In this document: positions 10,613 through 20,643 of the stretch, piece by piece
Position numbering within the stretch: the stretch's first letter is position 1
Layout of the letters: each line of letters starts with the position of its first letter
Assembly (NCBI GenBank): GCA_003833135.1
Contig: QZLH01000650.1
Location: 11,135-44,749, forward strand
Direction: 5' to 3'
Length of the DNA stretch: 33,615 nt
Origin: Oehlia diaphana
Taxonomy: Eukaryota; Glomeromycota; Glomeromycetes; Glomerales; Glomeraceae
Notes under the pieces: model-generated
What the model saw: only the letters and a program-made list of their open reading frames with translations
The model's database searches: none
Told to the model about the DNA's origin: nothing
Made by a program: the position numbers and the translations under genes

Positions 10613-12168
10613 ATGACTTCATTTTTCTATTCCAATCTTTCAAAAGATTTTTCCTTAATTTTAAATGATGCTGATGACTATAATGTTATTATTCAAGTTG
10701 GTAAAAACAAAAATATAAAAGAATTTCGTGTGCACTCAGTAATTTTACGTGCTCGTTCTTCTTATTTCAAAGGTGCTCTTTCATCCTCTTGGATTACAAA
10801 AAAGAATGACATGATTATATTTAATAAACCAAATATCAAACCAAATGTTTTTGAAATGATTTTAAGGTAAAAATATTTTTATTCCTAAATAATCTAATTT
10901 AATTTAATTTTAATTTATTAATAAATTATTTATTTATTAATATATATATATTGTAAAATATTCTATACTATTTAAGATATATTTATACAGGTGAACTTAA
11001 TTTAGAAGAACAACTAAGTAAAGATATTTTTAAACTTTTAATCGCATCTGATGAGTTGCTTCTTGAAGAATTAGTTTCATTTTTACTAGATTACTTGATC
11101 GAACAAAGACAAAATTGGGTTAATAAAAATTTCGTTCTTATCCTTAATATTGTACAGAACCTTGAAAGTTGCAAGATTCTACGGAATTATTGTCTTGAAA
11201 CCATTTGTTTTGATCCAGAGTTATTAATTTCTTCAGATAACTTTATCAAACTAGACAAAGATATTCTTTATGACTTGCTTAAGCGAGATGACTTATTGAT
11301 TGAAGAAATTGTTGCTTGGGATCATTTAATTAAATGGGGTATCGAACAAACTCCTGGTTTAAGAAGTGAGAATTGTGATAGTAACAAATGGAATAATGAA
11401 GATTATGAAGCATTAAAGGAAACGTTAAATGAATTTATTCCTCTCATTCGATTTACGGAAATTGATCCTGATGATTTTAATTATAAAATCAGAACATATA
11501 GAGATATTATTCCTAACCAAATTTATGAAGAAATTGAAAGTTTTTATTACAAAGATACCAAAAATACTTTACCAACAACATTAAATTTATCACCTAGAAT
11601 AGGAAAACTTGATTCAAAGATTATCGAACCTAAGCTTGCAAAGATAATTATTAATTGGATTGATAAAAAAAATTTCTTTACTTCTTGTTATAAGTTCGAC
11701 CTTATTTATCGTGGTAGTATTGATGGTATTAGTACTGAATCATTTAAAAATAAATGTAAAGGTCAAATAGAAAGTTTAGTTTTAATTAAAGCAAAACAAA
11801 CAAATAAAATCTTTGGTGGATATAGTTCTATTGGATTTCACTCAATCGGAGAAAATGTTCCAAATTTTGACGGTTTTGATAATTCAAAGTATTATTATTC
11901 GTCAGATAACTTTATTTTTTCATTTGAAAGCAGTAAAGATACCGAGAATATGAAAATAAGTCGTGTGATAAATTACAATAAAGCTATATACGATTATGAT
12001 GAAACTGGATTTGATTTTGGGTTTGATTCATTATTTATGGCACCACTTAATGGATATAAATTATATGCCAATAACAATACTCATAATTATGGAAATAATT
12101 TAAACACAGAAGAAATTTATGATATTGAAGAAATCGAAACATTTATTATAACTAAAGGATTTATTTAA
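10613..12168 (+). CDS. BTB-BACK-TLDc domain protein (intact copy 1)
   Basis: Two exons, 10613-10866 and 10977-12168, joined at GTAAAA...TTTAAG, give 481 aa. Residues about 12-112 are a BTB/POZ fold (DDYNVIIQVG, FRVHSVILRARSSYFK, VFEMILRYIYTGEL). Residues about 113-260 read as BACK-like helices (LLIASDELLLEELV, YCLETICFD, IKWGIEQTPGL, LIRFTEI). Residues about 296-478 are a TLDc domain: DSKIIEPKLAKIIINWI, LIYRGSIDG, CKGQIESLVLIKAK, IFGGYSS, DNFIFSF, FGFDSLFM and the final IEEIETFIITKGF. BTB proteins commonly bind cullin-3 ligases; TLDc domains are linked elsewhere to oxidative-stress protection and V-ATPase binding. The role here is unknown. The linker repeat LIKWGIEQTPGL occurs once (about 11317-11373). 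The intron splits the codon of R85 at the same place in all three copies. Confidence 0.93.
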
Positions 12169-12720
12169 TAAATAAAATTAGTTCATTTAGAAAAGTATTA
12201 ATATCGATATATATGAATTCAATAGAACCATAATGTAGGACAATAAAGAAGAAAAACAGTTTTGATCATACAATTTACTGATTAAACCTAATTATATACA
12301 TTTAAACAAAATAAGAATCATCATTTATTAATTTTCATTTTTGTTCTCGATAATTTTCTTAAGTAATGATAATAAATGTAAGTGGTAGTCAAGTAAAAGT
12401 ATTTTTTTCGTTTTCGTTCATTCAATTTAGATAATGTTATTACATGTTATAAATTTATACAATTGTTACCGATTTTATTACTCATTAGACAACTTTGTTT
12501 TAATTCTAAACTGTAAAGTTACTTAATATATAAAGTAATAAATTACAATTAGTAAGCGCCAATATTTTTACACCCTTTTTTAAAAAAAATATCACACTGT
12601 CGTGGTATATTGTGTTTAGTAATTTTTGTGGTTTAAATACATTGAATTGGTTTTACAAAACCATTTGTTTAACTCGTGTGATATTATTTAATACATATTA
12701 TAAATATCCACATCTGAAAA
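12169..12720. other. Intergenic, no gene seen
   Basis: A+T-rich 3' flank of the BTB gene. A T-poor patch near 12550-12610 carries no recognised signal. Confidence 0.4.
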
Positions 12721-12722
12721 AT

Positions 12723-12933
12723 ATGACGCCGGAGACGGTTCAGAAATTGCGATGTATTAAGGGGACATTGTACGGAAAATATAATTTATATTTATCTACT
12801 TTTTCATGCACAATAAAAGTATATGATATATAAAAAAGTTAAATCTGATAACGTTCAAATCTCAAAAGGTGGACTTACAACGACTGTTCTTGGAACTATC
12901 ATTGGAATGAGCTTTATTGCTCTCGCCGAGTAA
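12723..12933 (+). other. Coding-like fragments of an unrecognised small protein
   Basis: An ATG near 12723 begins MTPETVQKLRCIKGTLYGKY in a stretch richer in G+C. About 60 bases on, another frame reads SDNVQISKGGLTTTVLGTII and GMSFIALAE, then TAA at 12931-12933, which looks like one hydrophobic, possibly membrane-spanning C-terminus. I could not join the two parts with GT-AG splicing that keeps the frame. It may be a broken gene or an exon pair whose splice I cannot resolve. No family is recognised. Confidence 0.3.
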
Positions 12934-13801
12934 AAGAATTTATCCTGGTCATATATTAAAATTTTATTATACAGCTTTTAAGCACTTTAGTGATATTATT
13001 AATAGATTTTTTAAATTATGATAAGATTGAACAATTGATTCATAAATTATCAGAGTAAAAACATTTTATAATGCAACATCATAAACTGAGAAACTGAAAT
13101 TGAATATTTAATTTAGATCAGTTTTTGGAAGGATTGTAACGATTTGCTTTTATACTAATACAAAATTTCTAGAATAAATAATATTTTGTTTATCAAAGAT
13201 TGTCCGAATCGCTCAATATTAAATCTAATTAACATGTTTTTTATTTACAATTGAAATATTCAGGTGTTAAATTGTATAGCACAAGAAAATTCGCAGCAAT
13301 ATTATTATTATTTACTTTTGACCTTTCTTTAAAAAGAATTCATACTTTTAGTCAATGGTTTTGTTAGGACGGGAAAATATGCGTTTTGTATTTTTATATA
13401 TTTCTTGATAATAAAGTTTAATAAAATAATTTTCATATAGAATCTGAAAATTTTATCTTGCCGTTATTTTTAAGTGTGTATAAAATCTGCTATAAAATAA
13501 TTATAATTTCAAAGACTTCAAATTGTACTAAATTTATTAATTAAAGTTAAGAAATTTCCATTTTTTAAAATCCTTTAACGTCCTGTATTTGCTTAAATTT
13601 TAATAATTTATTTACCAATAAAATAAAATAAATACATATATAATCTAGATCATTAAAAAACTCTGTTTATCGTGATTCTCACTAATTTAGCTATAAAAAA
13701 AAATTACCCTTCTAATTATTATAATTTTTGTGATATATTATTAATACTAGGAAACGGAAACCGTTATGGGTCCAGAGCATTTTTGTACCATCTATTTAGG
13801 A
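12934..13801. other. Intergenic, no gene seen
   Basis: Uniformly A+T-rich. The plus frame over 13672-13866 runs into the inverted-repeat element and has no protein-like features. Confidence 0.4.
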
Positions 13802-14028
13802 CCCAGAAATATGCATATAAGGGGTCAGGTTTTGAGTTTGCGTATTTTGAACTAAAAAAATCATGAACTTTTTTAGATAATTTTTGATAATGCCAGTTAG
13901 AATTTTCTTTCCTATTATAGTAACAGACTGACATTATCATAATTCCGGCCCTGAAAATGCGTACAATTCATAGTAAAAAATTTTTCTTCACCTGACCCCT
14001 GTATATGTGTTTATATGTGTTTCTGGGG
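13802..14028. mobile_element. Inverted-repeat (MITE-like) element with GGGGTCAGGT arms
   Basis: CCCAGAAATATGCATATA plus GGGGTCAGGT (13821-13830) at the left is mirrored by ACCTGACCCC (13990-13999) and TATATGTGTTTCTGGGG ending at 14028. The arms are about 30-40 bp and imperfect, enclosing about 160 bp without a gene. The target duplication is not clear. Confidence 0.55.
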
Positions 14029-14140
14029 CTACTATTTATATTGTATTCTACGTTATCTACTTATCACAAATTTATCGATATAGCACAAATTTCAGTGATG
14101 TGCTAGTGCGGTCTCATTTAATTGATCGTCAAATTCTAAA

Positions 14141-14380
14141 GGGGTCTGGCCCAGTTCACAGACAATTATTTCACAGATAGTTTTGAAATCTTACCCTAAC
14201 TTTTCCTAACCCTAATTCTAATCCTAATTCCTAATCCTAACCCTAATTTTCTTACTTAATCTAACTCTTTATCTAAATTCCCTTTGATTGTCGGCGAAGC
14301 ATTTGTCTGCGAAATGACTCTGTCGGTGAAACTCGGAGGTGTTGTCGGTGAAATGTTTGTCGGTGAAATGGATGCGACCT
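14141..14380. mobile_element. Inverted-repeat element with GGTC...TTCAC(A/C)GACAA arms
   Basis: GGGGTCTGGCCCAGTTCAC followed by AGACAATTATTTCACAGA at the left resembles, inverted, GTCGGTGAAATGTTTGTC and GGTGAAATGGATGCGACC at the right. The right arm contains four or five degenerate GTC(G/T)G(T/C)GAA(A/G) units. The interior holds telomere-like CCTAA repeats. No transposase frame is present. Confidence 0.5.
14192..14250. repeat. Telomere-like CCCTAA repeats, degenerate, interstitial
   Basis: Reads as runs of CCCTAAC, CCTAAC, CCTAATTCTAAT, CCTAATTCCTAAT, CCTAAC, CCTAAT, about eight units close to the fungal telomere unit CCCTAA/TTAGGG. It lies inside the inverted-repeat element at 14141-14380. 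Confidence 0.6.
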
Positions 14381-14931
14381 CATATATAAAGATCAGCATC
14401 ATCATCTTTAAAATAATGTATCTCGTGATTCTTTCCTGTACAACTTATAATCAGAATTTGTTAATCTTTTTTATCCGATTTCATCCTTTAACGACCACAA
14501 TACTGTAAATTGGAATAGAACGGATCATTTCCAAATTTATTCTCGCTTCAATTAGGATGAGATCGTAACTATGATTTTGAACAATTTCGTAATAGCATGA
14601 TTTCAATCGTGAAAAAAAATGAGTAATCCCGTAAAAAAAAAAAAAAAAAAATTTTTTTATGCATCAAGTAAATGATTCCGCATATATCAAATAAGTATAA
14701 AAATCCTATAATATGTATAATTTGTTGTGATTACATAAATTTACTTCTAGATTAAAAAGTAATTTCATGAATGAAAAAAAAGAGACTTGAATGTAGCGAT
14801 ACAGGTGTATGCGCTTCAGGTATAGACTTATACCAATTATCACCTGATGCAAATTGAGCATATATTAATTATACAAGTAGAGTATTCTATTATTATAACT
14901 ATTACATATCATTATTATTATTCTTTGTTTC
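14381..14931. other. Intergenic, downstream of the ABCG pseudogene
   Basis: A 20-base A run near 14634-14651. No gene is recognised. Confidence 0.4.
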
Positions 14932-17615
14932 TTATACTGTTTTACGTAATGAATAATAAGCGAAAACACGCACTACAATACACAAACCTAATAATACTAT
15001 TAGGTTAGCATACCAAGGTAAATCATTTAATCCTAGATTTTCTATTATAGGAATACCGGGAATACTTGACATTGGAGCATCTCCTGTGTCACGCATACTT
15101 AATTTTCCGGCAGGTAATTCTCCTGGTCTAGCACATCTAAATTGAACTTTCGGTGAATCGAATTGAATTGGCAAAAGCAAAGAATACGAGTATTTTAGGA
15201 ATGACTATTAATAGAGACAGAAAATTGTTAATATTATTAATTGAAAAAAAAAATTAGATTTATCGTAACTACTTACAAGATATTTTAACCAAGTTAAGCC
15301 AGTTGGTAAATGTAATGTATAAAATCCACCTAATAACATAGTTACAGTCATAAATATCAAACTGACAGCTATATTCGATAGGAAAAAAATTTAATTAATT
15401 AAAAATATATTACAAAATTATAAGATTAAGATATTTAAGATAATACTTACATATACTATTTTGCACGTTCAATATAGTGGCACCAATTAAATAACCGAAA
15501 CTCTGAGAACCTAATGCATTAATTAAAACTACTATTAAATAGGCTACAAACGTACCAAAATCTGGTAATAAATTTGATGCCCAATATACTGGGATAGTAA
15601 ATAATGTAGGACTAAATAAAACTAAAGGTAATTCGCCGATTTGTTTGGATAAGTAATATGATAGTAAACGATAAGATCGTGATTGACATTCTTTCGATAA
15701 CATGACTAAATCCAACGGGAAAGACAATACAGATTCACTCATTGTATAGTATGCCCACATTGTACTACCGAAGAAAATCTATAATAAAAAATAATAGAAA
15801 TTTAGAATAAATGAAGCTAAAAAAAAAAAAAAAAATTTTTTATATCATCGATACTCACACATCCAACACGATCATTTAAATTGGTTTCAGCGAAAGGAAT
15901 TTGAAGCCAAATTTAGATACAAAATATAATCAAAGCAATGGTTTGAGATATATTAACTCCTGATAAGACAATTTTTATATTTTGTTTGAAAGTTCTTTCG
16001 GTAAGAATCGAGAATTGTTGCAAAAATGTAGCTTCCCAAAGACGTTCACTTGTAACCGGTGCATTTAATATGGTATTACTTAATTGATTATCAGCTCGCG
16101 TTCTACGAGAATACTTTTTGACTACCTGTTTTCCAGTTGGATCATCACGAGTTTTATGTGTATATGCATTTATTAATTTTTGCTTGATTGTATTATCGTT
16201 TAAAAGCTTTACTACAATGAAAAGAAAACGTTATAATGTTGCATATATTTATTTAAATTTTAAAATATAATGTCTATAACAAAAAATAATACACACATAT
16301 ATAATTGGCAGGATTAAAATTAAGGTGACATCTATATCCTTGGTCAGCAAGGTAATCCACTACACCAGCTCTTTCACCAAAATAGACCATATGCCCATCA
16401 GCCATTAACATTAATTTATCGAAAGATTCAAATGCCTGAGATGAAGGTTGGTAGATAACCATAATAATGGTTTTCCTTTGCTTAACAGCGAATTCTTTAA
16501 GAATTTTTGCAAGCTCAAGAGCCAATGAAGAATCTGATAATGAAATTAGAGTAAGAAATTAATAAAAAAAAAAATGAAGCGAATATTTCGAATATTTCAA
16601 AATTATCTTTTGATTACTCACCCAAACCGGATGTTGGTTCGTCTAGTAAAATGACACTTGGATCTGTTAACAGTTCAGATGCAATATTGACTCGCTTTCT
16701 TTCTCCTCCTGATACACCACGAGTTCTATGGTCTCCTATTATCGTATTGGCACGTTCCGTCAAATTTAATAATGCCATAGTATTTTCAACTTGTTTTAAT
16801 TCATCACGTCGTGACATTTCACGTGGAAGACGTAATAGAGCCTATTAAATTTGTAAATAAAAAAATTTAATTCAAATAAAAAAAAAGTATCGACATAAGA
16901 AGCATAGAACGATGACGCAGCATCTCAGTTTTTGACGTAACTTACAGTGTAACTGAGAGTTTCCTTTACGGTTAAATGAGGGAAAAAGATATCATCTTGA
17001 GTACAATAAGCAACAAACCTCTTTGAATTTTTTGTTATTTTATGACCATTTAGAGTTATAATTCCTTAAACTCCTTTACTTCCAACGCGATCGCCAAGAA
17101 GATTTAACAAAGTGGTTTTACCGCAACCAGAAGGTCCTATGATCGCGAGAACCTCACCTTTTAATTTATTTTTAATGAAATAAGATTAATATTTTTTTAA
17201 AAAATATACATGTACAAAATTCAGAAATTAGTTACCTGGATTAGCGCAACCATGAATATTTTCTATTATTTTTCGTACATGTTTACCAGATTCTAATTTA
17301 GAATCAGAATTTCTAATTTTATTCCACCAGGATACATTATGTTCTTCAGATATAGAATAATTTATTCCATGCCATTCTACGCAAGCAGGATTCTTCGCGG
17401 ACATTGATCCTTTTTCAGTACTCTGTATTAATTCTGTTCGTTTTGCTGATCTTTATAATTGATCATTAATATTTTCGAATTTTGTCTAAGAAAAAAAAAA
17501 AAGAAAAGCAAGGATTATCGATTTAATTATTTTAATTATTTTATTTATATATTTATTTTTTTTTTTAAAAAAAGACAATAAGTACCAATGTTTTTTCAGT
17601 TATGGTCGTTGACAT
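14932..17615 (-). pseudogene. ABCG (WHITE-type) half-transporter with three in-frame stops
   Basis: Nine GT-AG exons keep one frame: to 17586, then 17485-17236, 17157-16946, 16841-16622, 16533-16297, 16211-15859, 15778-15451, 15368-15277 and 15204-14932. That is about 680 codons, normal for an ABCG half-transporter. The ATP-binding half comes first: Walker A GPSGCGKTTLLN, Q-loop YCTQDD, signature VSGGERKR, Walker [15 protein letters not shown], then VIYQPSS, where the H-loop histidine is replaced by Tyr (16451-16453). The membrane half follows: FFGSTMWAYYTMSES, LPLVLFSPTLFTIPVYW, LGGFYTLHLP and a last helix ending in RKTV. Intact relatives export lipids, sterols or drugs as dimers. In-frame TAA codons lie at 17453-17455, 17066-17068 and 15913-15915. 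None falls at a plausible intron and there is no frameshift. The ATG at 17615 is the first in the 5' frame; a further upstream exon is possible. Confidence 0.88.
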
Positions 17616-18096
17616 AGAACTTGAACAAGAATCGACTTCAGTTGCATCGCTTTTAATTTGTTCCGTTGGAATTTTTTTTTTGAACGATTTTTTTTTTAAT
17701 TAAAGATTTTATTTTTTCAATGAGAAAGTATAGTAGCGATATAGTCTCATGAAAATATTATGGAATAAAAAAAAATAGAATAAAATAAATTTGAAATGAA
17801 AAATATCCAAATCAATATTATTAATATTAAAAAAAAAAATTGGGAAGGAATTAAATAAAGTTTATTTGGAGTAAGAGGAAAAATAGTTTTCCAAGTAAAT
17901 TTAAAATAATTACAACAAATAAATGAACAATTAACGTACCTTAGAAGAGTATATTGTAAAAAAAAATGCAAAATATAGAAATTTATTAATGCGTCAATAA
18001 AAAAGGTTAAGCCACTTAAGCCACAACGGTAAAACACAAATGATTTTATCTGATTTATTGATTTTTTATCCTCGTAATATATGAGTAATATAATTA
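17616..18096. other. 5' flank of the ABCG pseudogene
   Basis: The frame of the first exon stays open to about 17700 without a Met. Farther up the sequence is A/T runs. The 119-codon minus frame at 17747-18106 is low-complexity hydrophobic noise that runs into the MITE. Confidence 0.4.
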
Positions 18097-18440
18097 GGGA
18101 TGGCAACGGTCACGGTTATTAACCGGTCATGACCGGTTATGACCGTGACCGATATCGGTCGGTCAAAGGCTTCTGACCGACCGTTTAACCGACCGGTTTG
18201 ACCGACCGTTTAACCGACCGTTAACTGACCATTTAATCCATTTAATCATTTAACACTTTTTTTACGAACTTAATCAATAAAAAAAAGTTGTTATGACATT
18301 TCTTTAGTGGATTTAATAAAAAAAAACACTTTAACGTTTTTTCTTAATTAAATTCATTAAGCCAAAACGGTCGGTCGGTCAAAGGCCCTTAACCGGTTAT
18401 GACCGACCGATAACCGACCGTGACCGACCGTTGCCATCCC
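18097..18440. mobile_element. MITE with 15-bp perfect terminal repeats and TA duplication
   Basis: GGGATGGCAACGGTC at 18097-18111 is the exact inverse of the right end (18426-18440), and TA flanks both sides (18095-18096, 18441-18442). The subterminal parts are filled with (G/A)ACCG and GGTCGGTCA units in both directions, making the element strongly self-complementary, around an A+T-rich centre. The 344-bp length and the TA duplication fit a Tc1/mariner-type non-autonomous element. No coding capacity is seen. Confidence 0.9.
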
Positions 18441-18555
18441 TAAATATAATGCATGTTAATATTCCGAAAATTCTGTACTAAATTTGAATAAAATAAAACA
18501 ATATTTTAGATTTACATCACACCTTTCCATATAATAAATAGTAATTAGATTAGGG

Positions 18556-18638
18556 AGTAGCTATATCGGTCACAGGACCGAATGATTGGATGAAAATGGG
18601 CTACGTAGTGGCCATTTTCACCAACGATATAGCCCCAC
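18556..18638. repeat. Palindromic hairpin, 83 bp
   Basis: GTAGCTATATCGGT at the left faces ACGATATAGCCCC at the right. Inside, TGAAAATGG (18591-18599) pairs exactly with CCATTTTCA (18612-18620) around CTACGTAG. It could be a tiny MITE or a structured RNA; nothing decides which. Confidence 0.5.
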
Positions 18639-20643
18639 ATCAAATAAATGTCATATTATCGCTCTGACGTTTTTGATCATGCATTAATTAATAACATCAT
18701 AAATAAGCTTTCTAATTTTAATCCACTTTATAAGCTTTATTTAAACTTTCCCTACAAAAATATTCATTTAATTTTTTTACTCCACTTTATTGTATCAATC
18801 ATGTGATATTTCTATGCCTAATAATGGGCTGAACGATAATGAAACTTATAGTCGTAGTAAAAATAATTCTAATCCTGACAGTACATAAATTATGCGTCAT
18901 TGCTCCAAATGGCGAAATACCACACAAAAAATGTTCGCTTTAAAGTATAGTCAGAAATGTTAACGCTTAATATTTTACTAATGTTAACTTGATTAAAAAA
19001 AAAATTAAATCAAAATAACTTAAAATAACAAAATCATTCATGCGAATGAACGAAAAGGCTAGGAGAAATTATAAATATTCACTAGTTCTTTGCGCAGTTA
19101 TGAATTTATGATAAGTTTGTTGTAATTCGTCCTATATTGGATTTCGTCTTATTCAAATATCGATGCATGATTTCAATTATCATCTTGCATACTTGTTATA
19201 TATACATATACATACACTACATTTATAAAATGGCGCTCTTCGCAATTATGCATGTATTGTTGTGTATGAATCAATCCATTTTACATCTGATAATTACATA
19301 TAACAAAATTTTGGTACGTTTTCGCATCATTTTTTTTAATCATTTTTTGTCCAAACTTTATCTTCGACAAATAATAATTTAATTATTATACTTTTTTATT
19401 GAGATTTTTTAATGATTTTTTTTTTTTTTGTTATAACAGTCGCTGGAAATGTAGCAATTATCGCACGTTTATTGATATCGCAAAATATCTACAATGCATA
19501 GCACAACTTAGTCACAGCAAAAAAATTTTAAGCGCTTAAATTTAAAATACCAATTTATATCATGTGATAAGTTAATGCAACTTTATTGGCTAGATTTATA
19601 TAATTTAGATTATAATTCTTAATTCTGTCCAGACTTATATATAATTTTAGCCAGATTTATTTAGCTAAAAGTAATTTTACATATAATTTTGATCAGAATA
19701 AAGTGGCCAAAATATTTAATCTTTCTATCTAATTAAAAAAATTTTGTCATACTGTACCTGTATAAATAATCTGAATTGCATAACATTGAAAGGTTTGATA
19801 TTCTTACGTCTGATCTATTTCGTATTTATCATATCATTCAAAATTTAAGTAATTCCGAGCTTTAAATATTATTTAATGTATAAATTCTTTCAATAAAAGT
19901 TACAAATAATTTCTCGGCTTTTCCATAGTTGCACTGTATTCCTTTTTTATTATTAAAGGTCAGGTTGTAAATATAATTTAATTCATTGTTTATATCGTCT
20001 ATATAGGAAAATTTATACACTAATATGATGATAAATACTTTATTACAATATAATTAAACAGCAATTTACGCTAATTAAATACACGAAAAAAATATTCTTG
20101 GCATGGACAGTGAATTTAATCGAAATACAAAACTATGCCAATGCTAAATATTATTCTGGCAATTTTGTTTCAAGTTGGTTGGGCAATTTACTATTTGATT
20201 AAATTTAAATTATACATAAATTCAAAGAAATTTATCAAATTAAACTAACAACTAACGGTAATAAAATCAGTTTTACCAGAATAGCGAAATTAATTGACAA
20301 TCATGCTCAGTAAAGTTGGCCAAAATCATTATAGTGCAGGCGGAAATTGACATTAATTTATTACCAATTATTAAGATCATAAGAGATGAAAGACAATTCG
20401 GAAAAAATCATATAGTAATACTACTGAATATATATGTTATTCTTTGTTTTCCGACTTGAATAAGCATTACATTCAATTGTAATGTTAAAAATTAATGAAA
20501 TGAAAAATAAAATTATTAAGAGTAAAATAAAGGTAAGAAAAACCAAATTAACAATGAATAATTTGCTTACTATATATATACACGTAATTAAACAAATCTT
20601 TTAATTAAGTAAATTACATAGTAAATATTGAAGTAGTATAAAA
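18639..20643. other. Gene-poor intergenic region of about 2 kb
   Basis: No gene is recognised. The plus frame at 19137-19382 is low-complexity and lacks any domain. Scattered GGCCA/TGGCC motifs near 19630-19710 and 20290-20340 hint at old element fragments but cannot be delimited. Confidence 0.4.

Noticed and set aside
16651..16848. 65-codon plus frame
   Set aside because: Antisense shadow of the ABCG signature and Walker B exon.
14932..17615. Hidden introns removing the three stops of the ABCG gene
   Set aside because: The stops lie within conserved segments (between Walker A and Q-loop, in a membrane helix) with no suitable GT-AG pair that keeps the frame.
17747..18106. 119-codon hydrophobic minus frame
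   Set aside because: Low-complexity A+T sequence that ends inside the MITE; no family features.
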